Positions 15,365 to 23,594 of a stretch of 48,382 nt of DNA are shown in pieces. The stretch is from an uncultured Nodularia sp. (GTDB lineage Bacteria; Cyanobacteriota; Cyanobacteriia; Cyanobacteriales; Nostocaceae), in assembly GCA_903911355.1 (NCBI GenBank), contig CAIWDD010000095.1:1-48382 (forward strand), read 5' to 3'. The notes beneath the pieces are model-generated. The model ran no database searches. It was given only the letters and a program-made list of their open reading frames with translations, and was not told where the DNA came from. The position numbers were made by a program, and so were the translations under genes. Every line of letters begins with the position of its first letter. Position 1 is the first letter of the stretch.

Positions 15365-16631
15365 ATTAAAGATTACAGCTTTATCGCCCTTAGCGATCGC
15401 CAGTAAAAAACAGGGTTCTGTCAGTGAAGCGGAAGACTATATTCCCGGTTCTGTGATTCGAGGGGCGATCGCATCTCAAATATTACAACTATCAGGCAAT
15501 ACAGAGCAAGATTTAACTACGGACGGCGGTGACTTTCAAGCATTATTTTTAAATGACCAACCGGCGATTTTTCATAACGCTTATCCTGCTGTACCTGAAG
15601 CCATCAACGATATCATGGTTTTACCAGCTACAGCAGTCAGTTCTAAAACAAGTTCAGGATTCAAATCCAAAGGTAACGGAGTTTTTGATACTTTAATTGA
15701 CCGTTTTTGTGCAGATGCATACAATTATTCGTATGATCCGAGTGACCCAAAATCTTTAGTAGAGAAGACAGATACAAGGGTTGAACCTTTCGGCGGTTTT
15801 TATAGTTGTCATGATGGTGAATATCGCAGTCATTCTGTGAAAAAACGTTTTTTAACCAGAGTTGGTATTAACCGTCAACGCGCCACCTCTGAGGATGATA
15901 TACTTTACAGCATTGAAGTTTTAAACGAGTCATTCCTTGAAAATCCGCAAGAGAAAAATTGGCAACCTGTAGTTTACCAGGGGGAAATTTTAGTTGAGGA
16001 TACCTTAGCCCAATCTTTGACGCAATTTATCAATCAAAATCCTCATATTTTCCGCTTAGGTGGTGCAACTTCTAGAGGTTTGGGTAAAGTTGAAATAAAA
16101 GCAGAAATTCAGGATAAGAAAACAGATATTAAACAAAGAATTGCCACATTTAATGATACAATAAAATCACGTTGGCAACTTTGGTCAGTATTTGGAGAAC
16201 CTGAACAAAACCTGTTAGAAAATCGCACATATTTTACTATAGACCTGCAATCGGATACCATCCTAACGGAAAACTGGCAAAGAACTACAGTAATTTCCCC
16301 CTCAATGTTATGTGAATTTGTCGGTTTAGATGATGAATTTGCACAACTTACCCATGAAGAAGCCAAAGACAACTTTATTAAATTAGAAGTAGCCTATAGT
16401 AGCTACAACTACCGTTCTGGCTGGAATTTCGCCTGGGGTTTGATGAAAGATGTTGAATTAGTTACTAACAGAGGTGCTGTATATTTATTTAGTACCAATC
16501 AACTAGATATCTGGATAGATAAATTACAGGAATTGGAACTAAAAGGCGTAGGCGATCGCACCTGCGAAGGCTTTGGTCAAGTCCACATTTGTAATCAGTT
16601 TCATAACGTATTCAGGGAAGATGCAAAATGA
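15351..16631 (+). CDS. csx10: Csx10, type III-D RAMP subunit (Cas5 group)
   Basis: A 426-aa RAMP protein beginning LKITALSPLAIASKKQGS, then the DYIPGSVIRGAIASQIL motif characteristic of Csx10, and a C-terminal glycine-rich loop (GVGDRTCEGFGQV). A second internal glycine loop (LGGATSRGLGKVE) at about 235-248 shows two RAMP folds. Csx10 is a hallmark of subtype III-D and takes the Cas5 place that holds the crRNA 5' handle. It overlaps the upstream cas7 by 14 bp and the downstream small subunit by 4 bp, so these are co-translated. Confidence 0.85.
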   Translation: MQRIKLKITALSPLAIASKKQGSVSEAEDYIPGSVIRGAIASQILQLSGNTEQDLTTDGGDFQALFLNDQPAIFHNAYPAVPEAINDIMVLPATAVSSKTSSGFKSKGNGVFDTLIDRFCADAYNYSYDPSDPKSLVEKTDTRVEPFGGFYSCHDGEYRSHSVKKRFLTRVGINRQRATSEDDILYSIEVLNESFLENPQEKNWQPVVYQGEILVEDTLAQSLTQFINQNPHIFRLGGATSRGLGKVEIKAEIQDKKTDIKQRIATFNDTIKSRWQLWSVFGEPEQNLLENRTYFTIDLQSDTILTENWQRTTVISPSMLCEFVGLDDEFAQLTHEEAKDNFIKLEVAYSSYNYRSGWNFAWGLMKDVELVTNRGAVYLFSTNQLDIWIDKLQELELKGVGDRTCEGFGQVHICNQFHNVFREDAK

Positions 16632-17041
16632 TTGCAGAAAACGATTTACACAAACAATTTAAAATCCAAAAAGGTATTCGTCTAGTTGAAGATGATTTAG
16701 TGATTTGGATTGAAACCGCTTTAGATCAAACCAGTTATGGAGATTTAGAAGAATCGCAATTTCGTAACTTAGTACGGGTAGCTGACACTACTGATAGTGC
16801 AGAAGTGATTAAAAACTTTATTCGCTATCAAGTAGGAAGGGATGAAAAATGGGGTAGGGGTAGAGACTCTCTCGCCGAAAAGGTTATTTTAGATATTGAT
16901 AGCAATATCAAGAAAACCGCTCAAACAATTGCTGATGCTCATCAAGCAGATTTTAAACCAATTTGGCTGGAATTAATTCGCCGCTACTTGGGTTATGGTG
17001 CGCGTCATTTGAAATATAAACGCGATGGTAAATGTAAATGA
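16628..17041 (+). CDS. Putative small subunit Cas11 (Csm2-like)
   Basis: A 137-aa, apparently all-helical protein rich in charged residues, ending in a basic tail (IRRYLGYGARHLKYKRDGK). Size, composition and position directly behind csx10 with an ATGA overlap fit Cas11, the small subunit that lines the target-RNA groove of type III complexes. The YLxYxA-like end recalls Csm2/Cmr5. Similarity at the sequence level is weak, so the call rests mainly on context. A CCACCCTAACCCTCCCC dispersed repeat follows the stop. Confidence 0.6.
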   Translation: MIAENDLHKQFKIQKGIRLVEDDLVIWIETALDQTSYGDLEESQFRNLVRVADTTDSAEVIKNFIRYQVGRDEKWGRGRDSLAEKVILDIDSNIKKTAQTIADAHQADFKPIWLELIRRYLGYGARHLKYKRDGKCK

Positions 17042-17150
17042 CCCCACCCTAACCCTCCCCGCAAGCAGGGAGGGAACAAGTCAAAAGAATGTGGAATTTC
17101 ACAAATAATTAATATTAAATATCTAACCAAACAAGCAGGATAAAAAACAT

Positions 17151-18284
17151 ATGCGTCGGGTTGTTATTTCTACCATTGGGACTAGCTTACTAACGAATCA
17201 AATTAACCGTTCTGAGGAATCGGAAAAAGATTGGTATTCTCATATGAGAGATGCTGCTAATTTAACCTTAGAAAATACTTCAAAAGACGTTATATCAATA
17301 ATTGAAACGCTCAAAAACAGAGCAATAGCCAAACTAGAAAACAGTTCAATTACTCAGATTAGGCTAGCTAGTGCGGAACTGAATGGTATTTATGGGTTGT
17401 ATAAAGAAAAATTACAGCATGGAACACAAGATATTCACTGGTTAGTTTCTACCGATACCGCCCAAGGTAAAGCCACTGCGGAAATTGTCAAGGAATTTTT
17501 GCGTAAACAGGAATTATTTAATACGGAGATTTATACACCATCTGGATTATCAACAGCGACAACTCAATCATTTTCTGAAGGTATAGATGATTTACTCGTA
17601 TGGTTACGTGAAAGAATCTTACCTTTGAAAGATAGTTACAAAATTTGTTTTAACTTGGTTGGAAGTTTTAAGAGCTTACAAGGCTATTTAAATACAATCG
17701 GTATGTTTTACGCCCATGAGATAATTTATATTTTTGAAGGGAAAGAATCTAATTTAATTACAATACCTCGCCTACCAATTAAAGTAGATGAATCACTAAT
17801 TGAACCTTATAAAGTTCAGTTAGCTTTAATGGCGGAAGGTGCAGGAATTTCTGGATCAGAAATTACAGAAATTCCCGAAGCTATCATTGGCGATTTCAAT
17901 GGTAAAAAAGTTTTATCTACTTGGGGAAAATTGATTTGGGATGAGTGTAAACATAATTTACTATCCAAAAATTTATTAGAATTTCCCAAATTGGAATGTA
18001 CAGACACATTCCGAGCAGATTACAACAGAATTAGAGATCCAAAACAGAAAGTAACTCTACAAGAAGACCTGGCCAAAGTTTCAGCTTTATTAATTGCATC
18101 TAATGGAGACACCAGCGTACTTTTTCAACCAGTAAACTACACCCGATATCAAAATTCTAATAACATAGATCATTTTCGTGTTAACCGTAGTCTCAGAATT
18201 AGTTGCAAAGTTATAGAAGGAGGAATTTTATCATTGCGATACTATGGAACCCACGACCATGTTCAACGCAGTGAAAGACTTTAA
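17151..18284 (+). CDS. CARF-RelE fusion, Cami1-like cyclic-oligoadenylate-activated mRNA interferase
   Basis: Residues 1-225 look like a CARF domain: it opens VVISTIGTSLL and has the conserved FNLVGSFKSLQGYL motif near 168. Residues 230-377 match a RelE-fold toxin. ADYNRI-type helices are followed by DHFRVNRSLRISCKV and the C-terminal RYYGTHDHV strand, with Arg346, Arg349, His368 and His370 as candidate catalytic residues. The same architecture in Cami1 gives a ribosome-dependent RNase switched on by cyclic tetra-adenylate, which stalls translation. It sits within the effector operon between cas11 and the second cas7 but has its own 109-bp upstream gap, so it may also have a separate promoter. 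The start at 17151 is an ATG. Confidence 0.75.
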   Translation: MRRVVISTIGTSLLTNQINRSEESEKDWYSHMRDAANLTLENTSKDVISIIETLKNRAIAKLENSSITQIRLASAELNGIYGLYKEKLQHGTQDIHWLVSTDTAQGKATAEIVKEFLRKQELFNTEIYTPSGLSTATTQSFSEGIDDLLVWLRERILPLKDSYKICFNLVGSFKSLQGYLNTIGMFYAHEIIYIFEGKESNLITIPRLPIKVDESLIEPYKVQLALMAEGAGISGSEITEIPEAIIGDFNGKKVLSTWGKLIWDECKHNLLSKNLLEFPKLECTDTFRADYNRIRDPKQKVTLQEDLAKVSALLIASNGDTSVLFQPVNYTRYQNSNNIDHFRVNRSLRISCKVIEGGILSLRYYGTHDHVQRSERL

Positions 18285-18358
18285 AAATCACCCTCCTCTT
18301 TGCGCCTGGTGCGCATCTGCGTGAATAAATCCTCTCTTTTTTAGCATCCCTAAACTTT

Positions 18359-19216
18359 ATGTTTGACACATTCAAAAACCGCCTAGAAATCACAGGTAAA
18401 CTCACTACAATTACAGCCTTACGCATCAGTGCTGGACGTTCCACAGAACCCATAGGCTCAGATTTACCTGTAATTAAAGATGCTTTAGGACAACCGTTAA
18501 TACCAGGGTCGAGCTTTAAAGGTGCAATGCGATCGCGTCTTGAAAGTTTCCTCCGGGGTATTGTAGGTAATAATCGCAAATTAGTAGCTAATCCTGCAAT
18601 TGAGGCGGAATGGTCAATTACCTCTCAGGAGATGAACAAATTAAAAGCATCCTGTAATGATGACCAAACCTTAACCCAAGAAATCCTTCAGCATACAGAT
18701 TTAGTATCTCACCTGTTTGGTTCCCCTTGGATAGCGAGTAAATTTCAAGTACGGGACTTAACCGTATTACCTGATACCTGGTTTGGACAGTACCAAGAAA
18801 GAGACGGTGTAGCTATAGATAGAGACACCGAAACCGCCGCAGATGGTAAACTCTATGACTTCCAAATTGTTCCTGGGGGGACAAAATTTGACTTTAAAGC
18901 CGTAGTTGAAAACGCCCAAGAATGGGAACTGGGACTGTTGATGATTGGGTTACACCAATTTGAGACAGAACAGATACCTTTAGGCGGTGGGCGATCGCGT
19001 GGCTTGGGTGTTGTTAAACTAGATATAGATAAAATGCGCTGGTTTGACTATCCCGAGAATCAACCACACTTATTACTAGATTATCTCAAAAAATTGGTAA
19101 TGGGAGACGAAAGCGCCTACGAAGACGCAGGGGAATTTAAAGATTATTGGGTAGAAAAATTAATTGAATATCTGACAAACAAAGTACCTAACAATAATGC
19201 TGAAGTTCAGAGGTAA
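18359..19216 (+). CDS. Cas7-family RAMP protein (Csm3/Csx7-like)
   Basis: A 285-aa RAMP with PLIPGSSFKGAMRSRLESF after the first strand, LFGSPWIASK in the thumb region, GVAIDRDTETAADGKLYDF and a C-terminal glycine loop (LGGGRSRGLGVVKL). Asp in IGSDLPVIKD is placed like the catalytic Asp of Csm3, so it may be a slicing backbone subunit. It is the most canonical of the four Cas7-like proteins here. It follows the CARF-RelE gene by 74 bp. That gap carries a CTCTTTGCGCCTGGTGCGCA-type dispersed repeat, also seen before 21319. Confidence 0.9.
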   Translation: MFDTFKNRLEITGKLTTITALRISAGRSTEPIGSDLPVIKDALGQPLIPGSSFKGAMRSRLESFLRGIVGNNRKLVANPAIEAEWSITSQEMNKLKASCNDDQTLTQEILQHTDLVSHLFGSPWIASKFQVRDLTVLPDTWFGQYQERDGVAIDRDTETAADGKLYDFQIVPGGTKFDFKAVVENAQEWELGLLMIGLHQFETEQIPLGGGRSRGLGVVKLDIDKMRWFDYPENQPHLLLDYLKKLVMGDESAYEDAGEFKDYWVEKLIEYLTNKVPNNNAEVQR

Positions 19217-19218
19217 AT

Positions 19219-19836
19219 ATGGCTTTTAGTAATTACAAAAGCATTGGTGAAGTTCTCAAAGGCTTTCAAGTCACTTATACCGAAGCTAATTTTATCAGTG
19301 CTGTTGAATTTAAAGTATCTGATTATTTCCGTGAAGATTTAGAAATAATCATGGGGGATGGGGTTGTAAATAACTCAGAATTTGCCATTTGCGAAAATCT
19401 GATTTATCCCCTACTCAAAGAAGTTTGGAAAACATACCGGAATCACTTCATTTTATGGAGTCATCAATCATTCAACTATGATGAAAATTTATCCGGCTTT
19501 CCTGAGTATATTTTGGCTAAACGTTCCCCATTAGGAAAAGTAGTTTTTGATAAACCATATTTCATTTTAGTAGAAGCCAAGCAAGATAACTTTGAAGCTG
19601 GTTGGGCGCAATGTCTAGCAGAAATGATTGCGGCTCAAAAACTAAATGCAGAATATGCCATTATTCTTTATGGCATAGTTTCTAATGGTCTTACATGGCA
19701 ATTTGGGAAATTAGACACTGACAAATTTACCAGAAATATTACTCCCTACACCATTTATGAATTAAATAAATTATTTGCTGCTGTTAATTTTATTTTCCAA
19801 CAGTGTCAAATACAGCTAAATAATTTATTAGCCTAA
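19219..19836 (+). CDS. Putative PD-(D/E)XK-fold nuclease family protein
   Basis: A 205-aa protein. Residues E59, E96 (FPEYILAKRS), E119-A-K121 (FILVEAKQ) and Q131 (GWAQCLAEM) fall in the order and spacing of a PD-(D/E)XK nuclease core, with Glu replacing the usual Asp. The family is familiar as a stand-alone cyanobacterial protein of unknown role. Here it starts 2 bp after a cas7 stop and precedes another cas7 by 30 bp, so it must be transcribed with the effector genes. It has no recognisable CARF or other sensor domain. It could be a CRISPR accessory nuclease or unrelated cargo. Confidence 0.55.
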   Translation: MAFSNYKSIGEVLKGFQVTYTEANFISAVEFKVSDYFREDLEIIMGDGVVNNSEFAICENLIYPLLKEVWKTYRNHFILWSHQSFNYDENLSGFPEYILAKRSPLGKVVFDKPYFILVEAKQDNFEAGWAQCLAEMIAAQKLNAEYAIILYGIVSNGLTWQFGKLDTDKFTRNITPYTIYELNKLFAAVNFIFQQCQIQLNNLLA

Positions 19837-19866
19837 AAACCAATATTTTCTTTACCAATTTTAGTC

Positions 19867-20838
19867 ATGCACAAAAGATTTGTTAACCACTGTACCATTG
19901 ATTTAACCATCATACCCAATGGAGCAATTTTAATTAAATCCGGTAAAGAAGGCGCAGACCCCACTAAGCCAAATATGGAATTTGTCGAAACCTATCACCC
20001 AGGGGGACGTTCCATATATTTACCAGGAAGCAGTTTAAAAGGTGCAATTCGCGCCCATGGAGAACGCATAGTCAGGACTGTGGGGAGTGAAGAGCGTCCA
20101 TCAGAGAATAATCAAAAACTTTGGGCAAATAACCCTTTAACAAAGGATTGTTATTTAGAGAATTTCAAAAAACAGAATCAAAATGATTCTAATATCGGCA
20201 GCAATTTATATCAACTCTCCAGCTTTACAGACCAAATATTTGGTAATACTTCCATCGCTAGCAGACTGAGAATAGAAGACGCTTATCCTGATAAATCCAT
20301 ACCCTTAAAACTGGAAGAAAGAAACGGCGTAGCTATTGATAGAGTATTTGGTTCTGTAGCAGTTGGTCCGTTTAATTACCAAGTCTGCACATCTGGACAA
20401 TTTCACACGAAAATACATTTAAAAAACTTCACTTTGGGACAGTTAGGTTTAATTGGTTTGGTGTTGCGTGACTTAAATGATGGTTGGTTTGGTTTAGGTT
20501 TTGCGAAATCTCGCGGTTTAGGTACTGTTCAAGTGAAATTAAATCAAGCTGTGGTGCAATATCCAGGTTGTATTTTGTCAGAAGATAAACAAATTTTAGC
20601 TTTGGGTCATCCAAAACAATGGTCTCACAATTACCTGTTAGGTGTAGGAGAATTTTTATCACCACAAGAAGCACAATTATATGGTTTCCCCACACCAGAC
20701 CATCAAGATACACCTGTTGCTGCTCAAGAAATGGATTTAGGTTTTGGTGTAGAACTGACTTGGCGAGAAGGTACTGTTCATGATTTATTTAATAAAGCTG
20801 TTGAATCTTGGAGTAAATTACTGGGGGTAACTAAATGA
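19867..20838 (+). CDS. Cas7-family RAMP protein
   Basis: A 323-aa RAMP with IYLPGSSLKGAIRAHGER, a thumb-like segment (QIFGNTSIASRLRIED), GVAIDRVFGSVAVGPFNY and a glycine loop (GFAKSRGLGTVQVKL). Asp in GADPTKPNME is the possible equivalent of the Csm3 catalytic Asp, but the neighbourhood is divergent. About 80 residues after the glycine loop are unique to this copy. It overlaps the next gene by 4 bp (ATGA), which ties it to csx19. Confidence 0.85.
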   Translation: MHKRFVNHCTIDLTIIPNGAILIKSGKEGADPTKPNMEFVETYHPGGRSIYLPGSSLKGAIRAHGERIVRTVGSEERPSENNQKLWANNPLTKDCYLENFKKQNQNDSNIGSNLYQLSSFTDQIFGNTSIASRLRIEDAYPDKSIPLKLEERNGVAIDRVFGSVAVGPFNYQVCTSGQFHTKIHLKNFTLGQLGLIGLVLRDLNDGWFGLGFAKSRGLGTVQVKLNQAVVQYPGCILSEDKQILALGHPKQWSHNYLLGVGEFLSPQEAQLYGFPTPDHQDTPVAAQEMDLGFGVELTWREGTVHDLFNKAVESWSKLLGVTK

Positions 20839-21275
20839 CCGCTTTTGTAGGTGTGAAAAAAACCGTATCAGTGACCGAACTGCTACAATTAATTGATAAA
20901 TTAGCCATTAAACCCAGCTACTATTTTTGTCGTTGGAGTCATCAAGTTAGTGAAAATTGGGAAACAGTACCCGAAGAAAAACATTTTCCCATGCTTGAGG
21001 GACAAATGTTTAATGAGCAATGGGAATTGAGATGGAAGCGAAAACCAAAGGATAATTACGAACTTCTACTTTTAAGTATCGCCCCAACAGAACTAGATTT
21101 TATCAAAATAGGTGAAACCTGGGAAACGCAACAACGGGATGCTTACTTACTTTCTCCCACAGATAGACGCTTTCCCAAACACCTCCCACCGCCAAAAAAC
21201 GATATCTCCCAGCGATATTTCATCGATAAAAACACCGCAACAGTCCACTTTGTCGCCCTGACAATCAAAAAATAA
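20835..21275 (+). CDS. csx19: Csx19-like type III-D protein
   Basis: A 146-aa protein with a YYFCRWSHQVSENW stretch and MLEGQMFNEQWELRW, resembling the Csx19 (TIGR03984) accessory subunit of III-D effector complexes. Csx19 has no assigned catalytic role and is thought to be a structural part of the complex. Overlap with the preceding cas7 by 4 bp supports a joint complex. The call rests on motif resemblance and context; no catalytic motif is visible. Confidence 0.6.
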   Translation: MTAFVGVKKTVSVTELLQLIDKLAIKPSYYFCRWSHQVSENWETVPEEKHFPMLEGQMFNEQWELRWKRKPKDNYELLLLSIAPTELDFIKIGETWETQQRDAYLLSPTDRRFPKHLPPPKNDISQRYFIDKNTATVHFVALTIKK

Positions 21276-21318
21276 ACACTTTACCTGTAAACCTCTGCGT
21301 CTGTGCGTGATCATCAAT

Positions 21319-22320
21319 ATGACAAAAACTCCTAGCGACCCTGTAAGCAAACCTTACCAACTCGTCCCTTTCCCTAAAGAACCCCCCAAGTTACAGCGAC
21401 CAGTGGGACATCACAAATATTTTAGGAATCGCCTGCATGGTACTTTATATCTTACCCTAAAAGTACAGACATCCTTACACGTTTCCACCAGCTTAGTTGT
21501 TCTCGGTAGCGACATTAACCGCAAAGTTTCCTTAATTAAAACAATGGTGCAGGATGTTGACCAAAAACTGTCAATTCAAGGAAGTTCCCTCAAAGGTTGC
21601 ATCCGTTCTGTATACGAGGCTATTACTAATAGTACCTTGGGGGTTGTAACTAATAAATATAAAGATAAAATGCCGCATGACCGTTTACCTTGTAAAAATA
21701 AAGAAAAACTTTGCCCAGCTAGTCGGGTTTTTGGGGCTTTAAATTGGCAAGGGTTACTTTATTTTAATGATGCAACCTGTACAACAACGGATTTTTCTCT
21801 AGGTTTTATGCCTTCTTTACACTCTCCTCGTCCTAATACTCAGGCTTATTTCATCACAGGTAAAGCAGCAGGACGTAAATTCTATTTTACCACAAATAAA
21901 GCAATTGATAAAGGTGAAAATTCTGGAGTTGCGGTACAGCAAGCAGGAAGAGAATACACTTTTATGACCCAATTACACTTTAAGAATTTATTATCAGAAG
22001 AGTTAGGGACTTTGTTAATTGCTTTAGGACAAGACCCCAAATATCCCATAGCTTTAAAAGTAGGTGGCGGTAAACCTATTGGTATGGGAACAATGACTGT
22101 GAGTATTGACAAAATTCTCCAACCGCAAGATTTAACACAGCGTTATTCATCCTATCAAGTCAGTGCACCTGATGAAATCATCGGGGATAATTTAGCACAA
22201 TTTAAACAGCAACATATTCAAGCTGCTCACTCTCGCTTAATTGAGAAACCGCAACTAGAAAAACTCGCCGCTATTTTACGTTACCCTAGCGATCGCCAAC
22301 CACCAGCAGGAATATATTAA
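21319..22320 (+). CDS. Cas7-family RAMP protein, divergent
   Basis: About 333 aa. After a proline-rich N-terminal extension it has a RAMP strand, then LSIQGSSLKGCIRSVYEA (Gln in place of the usual Pro before GSS), a Cys pair (LPCKNKEKLCPASRVFG) reminiscent of zinc-holding Cas7 insertions, and a C-terminal glycine loop (VGGGKPIGMGTMTV). Asp in LGSDINRKV may correspond to the slicing residue. I chose ATG 21319; a GTG at 21307 in the upstream repeat adds four residues. Together with the other copies it gives four separate Cas7-like genes, as expected for III-D. Confidence 0.8.
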   Translation: MTKTPSDPVSKPYQLVPFPKEPPKLQRPVGHHKYFRNRLHGTLYLTLKVQTSLHVSTSLVVLGSDINRKVSLIKTMVQDVDQKLSIQGSSLKGCIRSVYEAITNSTLGVVTNKYKDKMPHDRLPCKNKEKLCPASRVFGALNWQGLLYFNDATCTTTDFSLGFMPSLHSPRPNTQAYFITGKAAGRKFYFTTNKAIDKGENSGVAVQQAGREYTFMTQLHFKNLLSEELGTLLIALGQDPKYPIALKVGGGKPIGMGTMTVSIDKILQPQDLTQRYSSYQVSAPDEIIGDNLAQFKQQHIQAAHSRLIEKPQLEKLAAILRYPSDRQPPAGIY

Positions 22321-22322
22321 TT

Positions 22323-22943
22323 ATGTCTATAACAGATAAACAATGGGAAATTGCCCATGGGATCGCTCAAACATTAGTAAAAAAAGATACAGACGTTAAC
22401 GAATTAGGAAAAGCGATCGCATATTTACGGACTATTGTCAATGAAACCAATGCCAGTGTAAAGTTTTTCACCTATCTGAAAACCCTCGTTAGATATGGTA
22501 GACAAATTGGACACAGTAGTAAAACTCTGCTATATTACCGCAATATAGAATCAACCTGTAGTGATTACCTCAAAACCATTACCGATGCCACAACAATATT
22601 ACAAATATTAGGCTGGGTATCTCGGCTAATGTTTTATTACAAAGATGGGGGTGTACCCATTGGCGAAATCGCCCCACCTACAACATTGACTGTAGAATCA
22701 GCACGTCAACAAGAAATTGCTAAGGTAATGGAATCTCAGAATTTCCAAGTTGACCAAATCTTAGAAGCTAAAGTTACTAAAATCAGTGGTAATAAGGTGA
22801 CCTATGAAATACTGGGAACTATTAAGTTAACCGAGAAGGAACCCAAGAAAGCTGGGTTACTTCAGGAAGGACAAACCGTGAATGTGAGAATCTTTTCTCT
22901 CAAAGAAGATGGGAGTATTAAAAGTGTGAAATGTGTAGAGTAA
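22323..22943 (+). CDS. Uncharacterised III-D operon protein: helical N-terminus, beta-rich C-terminus
   Basis: Starts 2 bp after the last cas7 stop, so it belongs to the operon. Residues 1-115 look helical with aromatic and basic spots (VKFFTYLKTLVRYGRQI, WVSRLMFYYK), similar in flavour to a Cas11/Cmr5 small subunit. Residues 145-206 look like a small beta barrel (EAKVTKISGNKVTYEI, GQTVNVRIFSLKEDGSIKSV), in the style of OB/S1 nucleic-acid binding folds. It may be a second small subunit with an added RNA-binding domain. I do not recognise a named family with certainty. Confidence 0.6.
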   Translation: MSITDKQWEIAHGIAQTLVKKDTDVNELGKAIAYLRTIVNETNASVKFFTYLKTLVRYGRQIGHSSKTLLYYRNIESTCSDYLKTITDATTILQILGWVSRLMFYYKDGGVPIGEIAPPTTLTVESARQQEIAKVMESQNFQVDQILEAKVTKISGNKVTYEILGTIKLTEKEPKKAGLLQEGQTVNVRIFSLKEDGSIKSVKCVE

Positions 22944-22962
22944 ATAAAATCTCTCAAAATAG

Positions 22963-22989
22963 GTTGGGTTGAACCTAGCAAAACCCAAC
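22963..22989. terminator. Hairpin at the end of the effector operon
   Basis: GTTGGGTT and AACCCAAC form an 8-bp stem around an 11-base loop, between the last operon gene and the convergent HD-hydrolase gene. The sequence type (GGTTGGGTT...AACCCAAC) is a frequent dispersed cyanobacterial repeat, so it may be both repeat and terminator. Confidence 0.55.
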
Positions 22990-22997
22990 AGAACTAC

Positions 22998-23594
22998 TTA
23001 AAATCTTGCCATGTCCCCATTCCCTTCCTGAGATAAATAATTAACTACCCGTGAAAATTCCTCAGTTAAAAAATCTGAGCCAGTGGTGATGTAAATCTGT
23101 AATAACTCTTGGTAAAACCAGAGAGTACCTTCTTTACCAAATTGGAACTCCTGCCAAATCCTACTACCATATTGGCGAGAATCTGCAAGTAATGATCTGG
23201 CATTATGTAACTTATCTGCTAAAGATACCAGGCGCACAGAGGGTGAAGCATGACGCAACTTTTGTAAATATCGCTGCTTACGTTCCTTCCAAGGGGGTTT
23301 GGGTGGTGTGTCCCACTCTGTACAACCATCAATAATGGTGACAACGGCTTCACCAAATAGCTGATATATTTCTTGACGAGTAGCTTTTCCTCCCTGGTCT
23401 TCAATACTATCATGTAGTAAAGCTGCGATCGCCTCTTCTTCTGTTCCCCCAGCTTCCAATACTAAAGCCGCCACACTCAATAAATGAGCAACATAAGGAG
23501 TACCATTAATTTTACGGGTTTGTTTAGCGTGCAGAGATGTGGCGTAAACTAATGCTGACTCAAATTTTACCGTTAATTTTGGGGTGTTGATCAT
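22998..23594 (-). CDS. HD-domain phosphohydrolase (SpoT/MESH1-like)
   Basis: A 198-aa protein with the RelA/SpoT-type hydrolase signature: KINGTPYVAHLLSVA, the HDxxED motif in ALLHDSIED, and VSLADKLHNARSL. No synthetase or regulatory domain is present, so it is like a small alarmone hydrolase (MESH1 group), which removes the 3' pyrophosphate of (p)ppGpp. Other nucleotide phosphates are possible. ATG 23594 is chosen; it lies inside the WYL regulator gene, giving a 35-bp overlap and strong translational coupling. A frame start at 23633 would add 13 residues. The placement suggests a link between CRISPR signalling and the stringent response, but that is inference. Confidence 0.75.
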   Translation of the reverse strand: MINTPKLTVKFESALVYATSLHAKQTRKINGTPYVAHLLSVAALVLEAGGTEEEAIAALLHDSIEDQGGKATRQEIYQLFGEAVVTIIDGCTEWDTPPKPPWKERKQRYLQKLRHASPSVRLVSLADKLHNARSLLADSRQYGSRIWQEFQFGKEGTLWFYQELLQIYITTGSDFLTEEFSRVVNYLSQEGNGDMARF

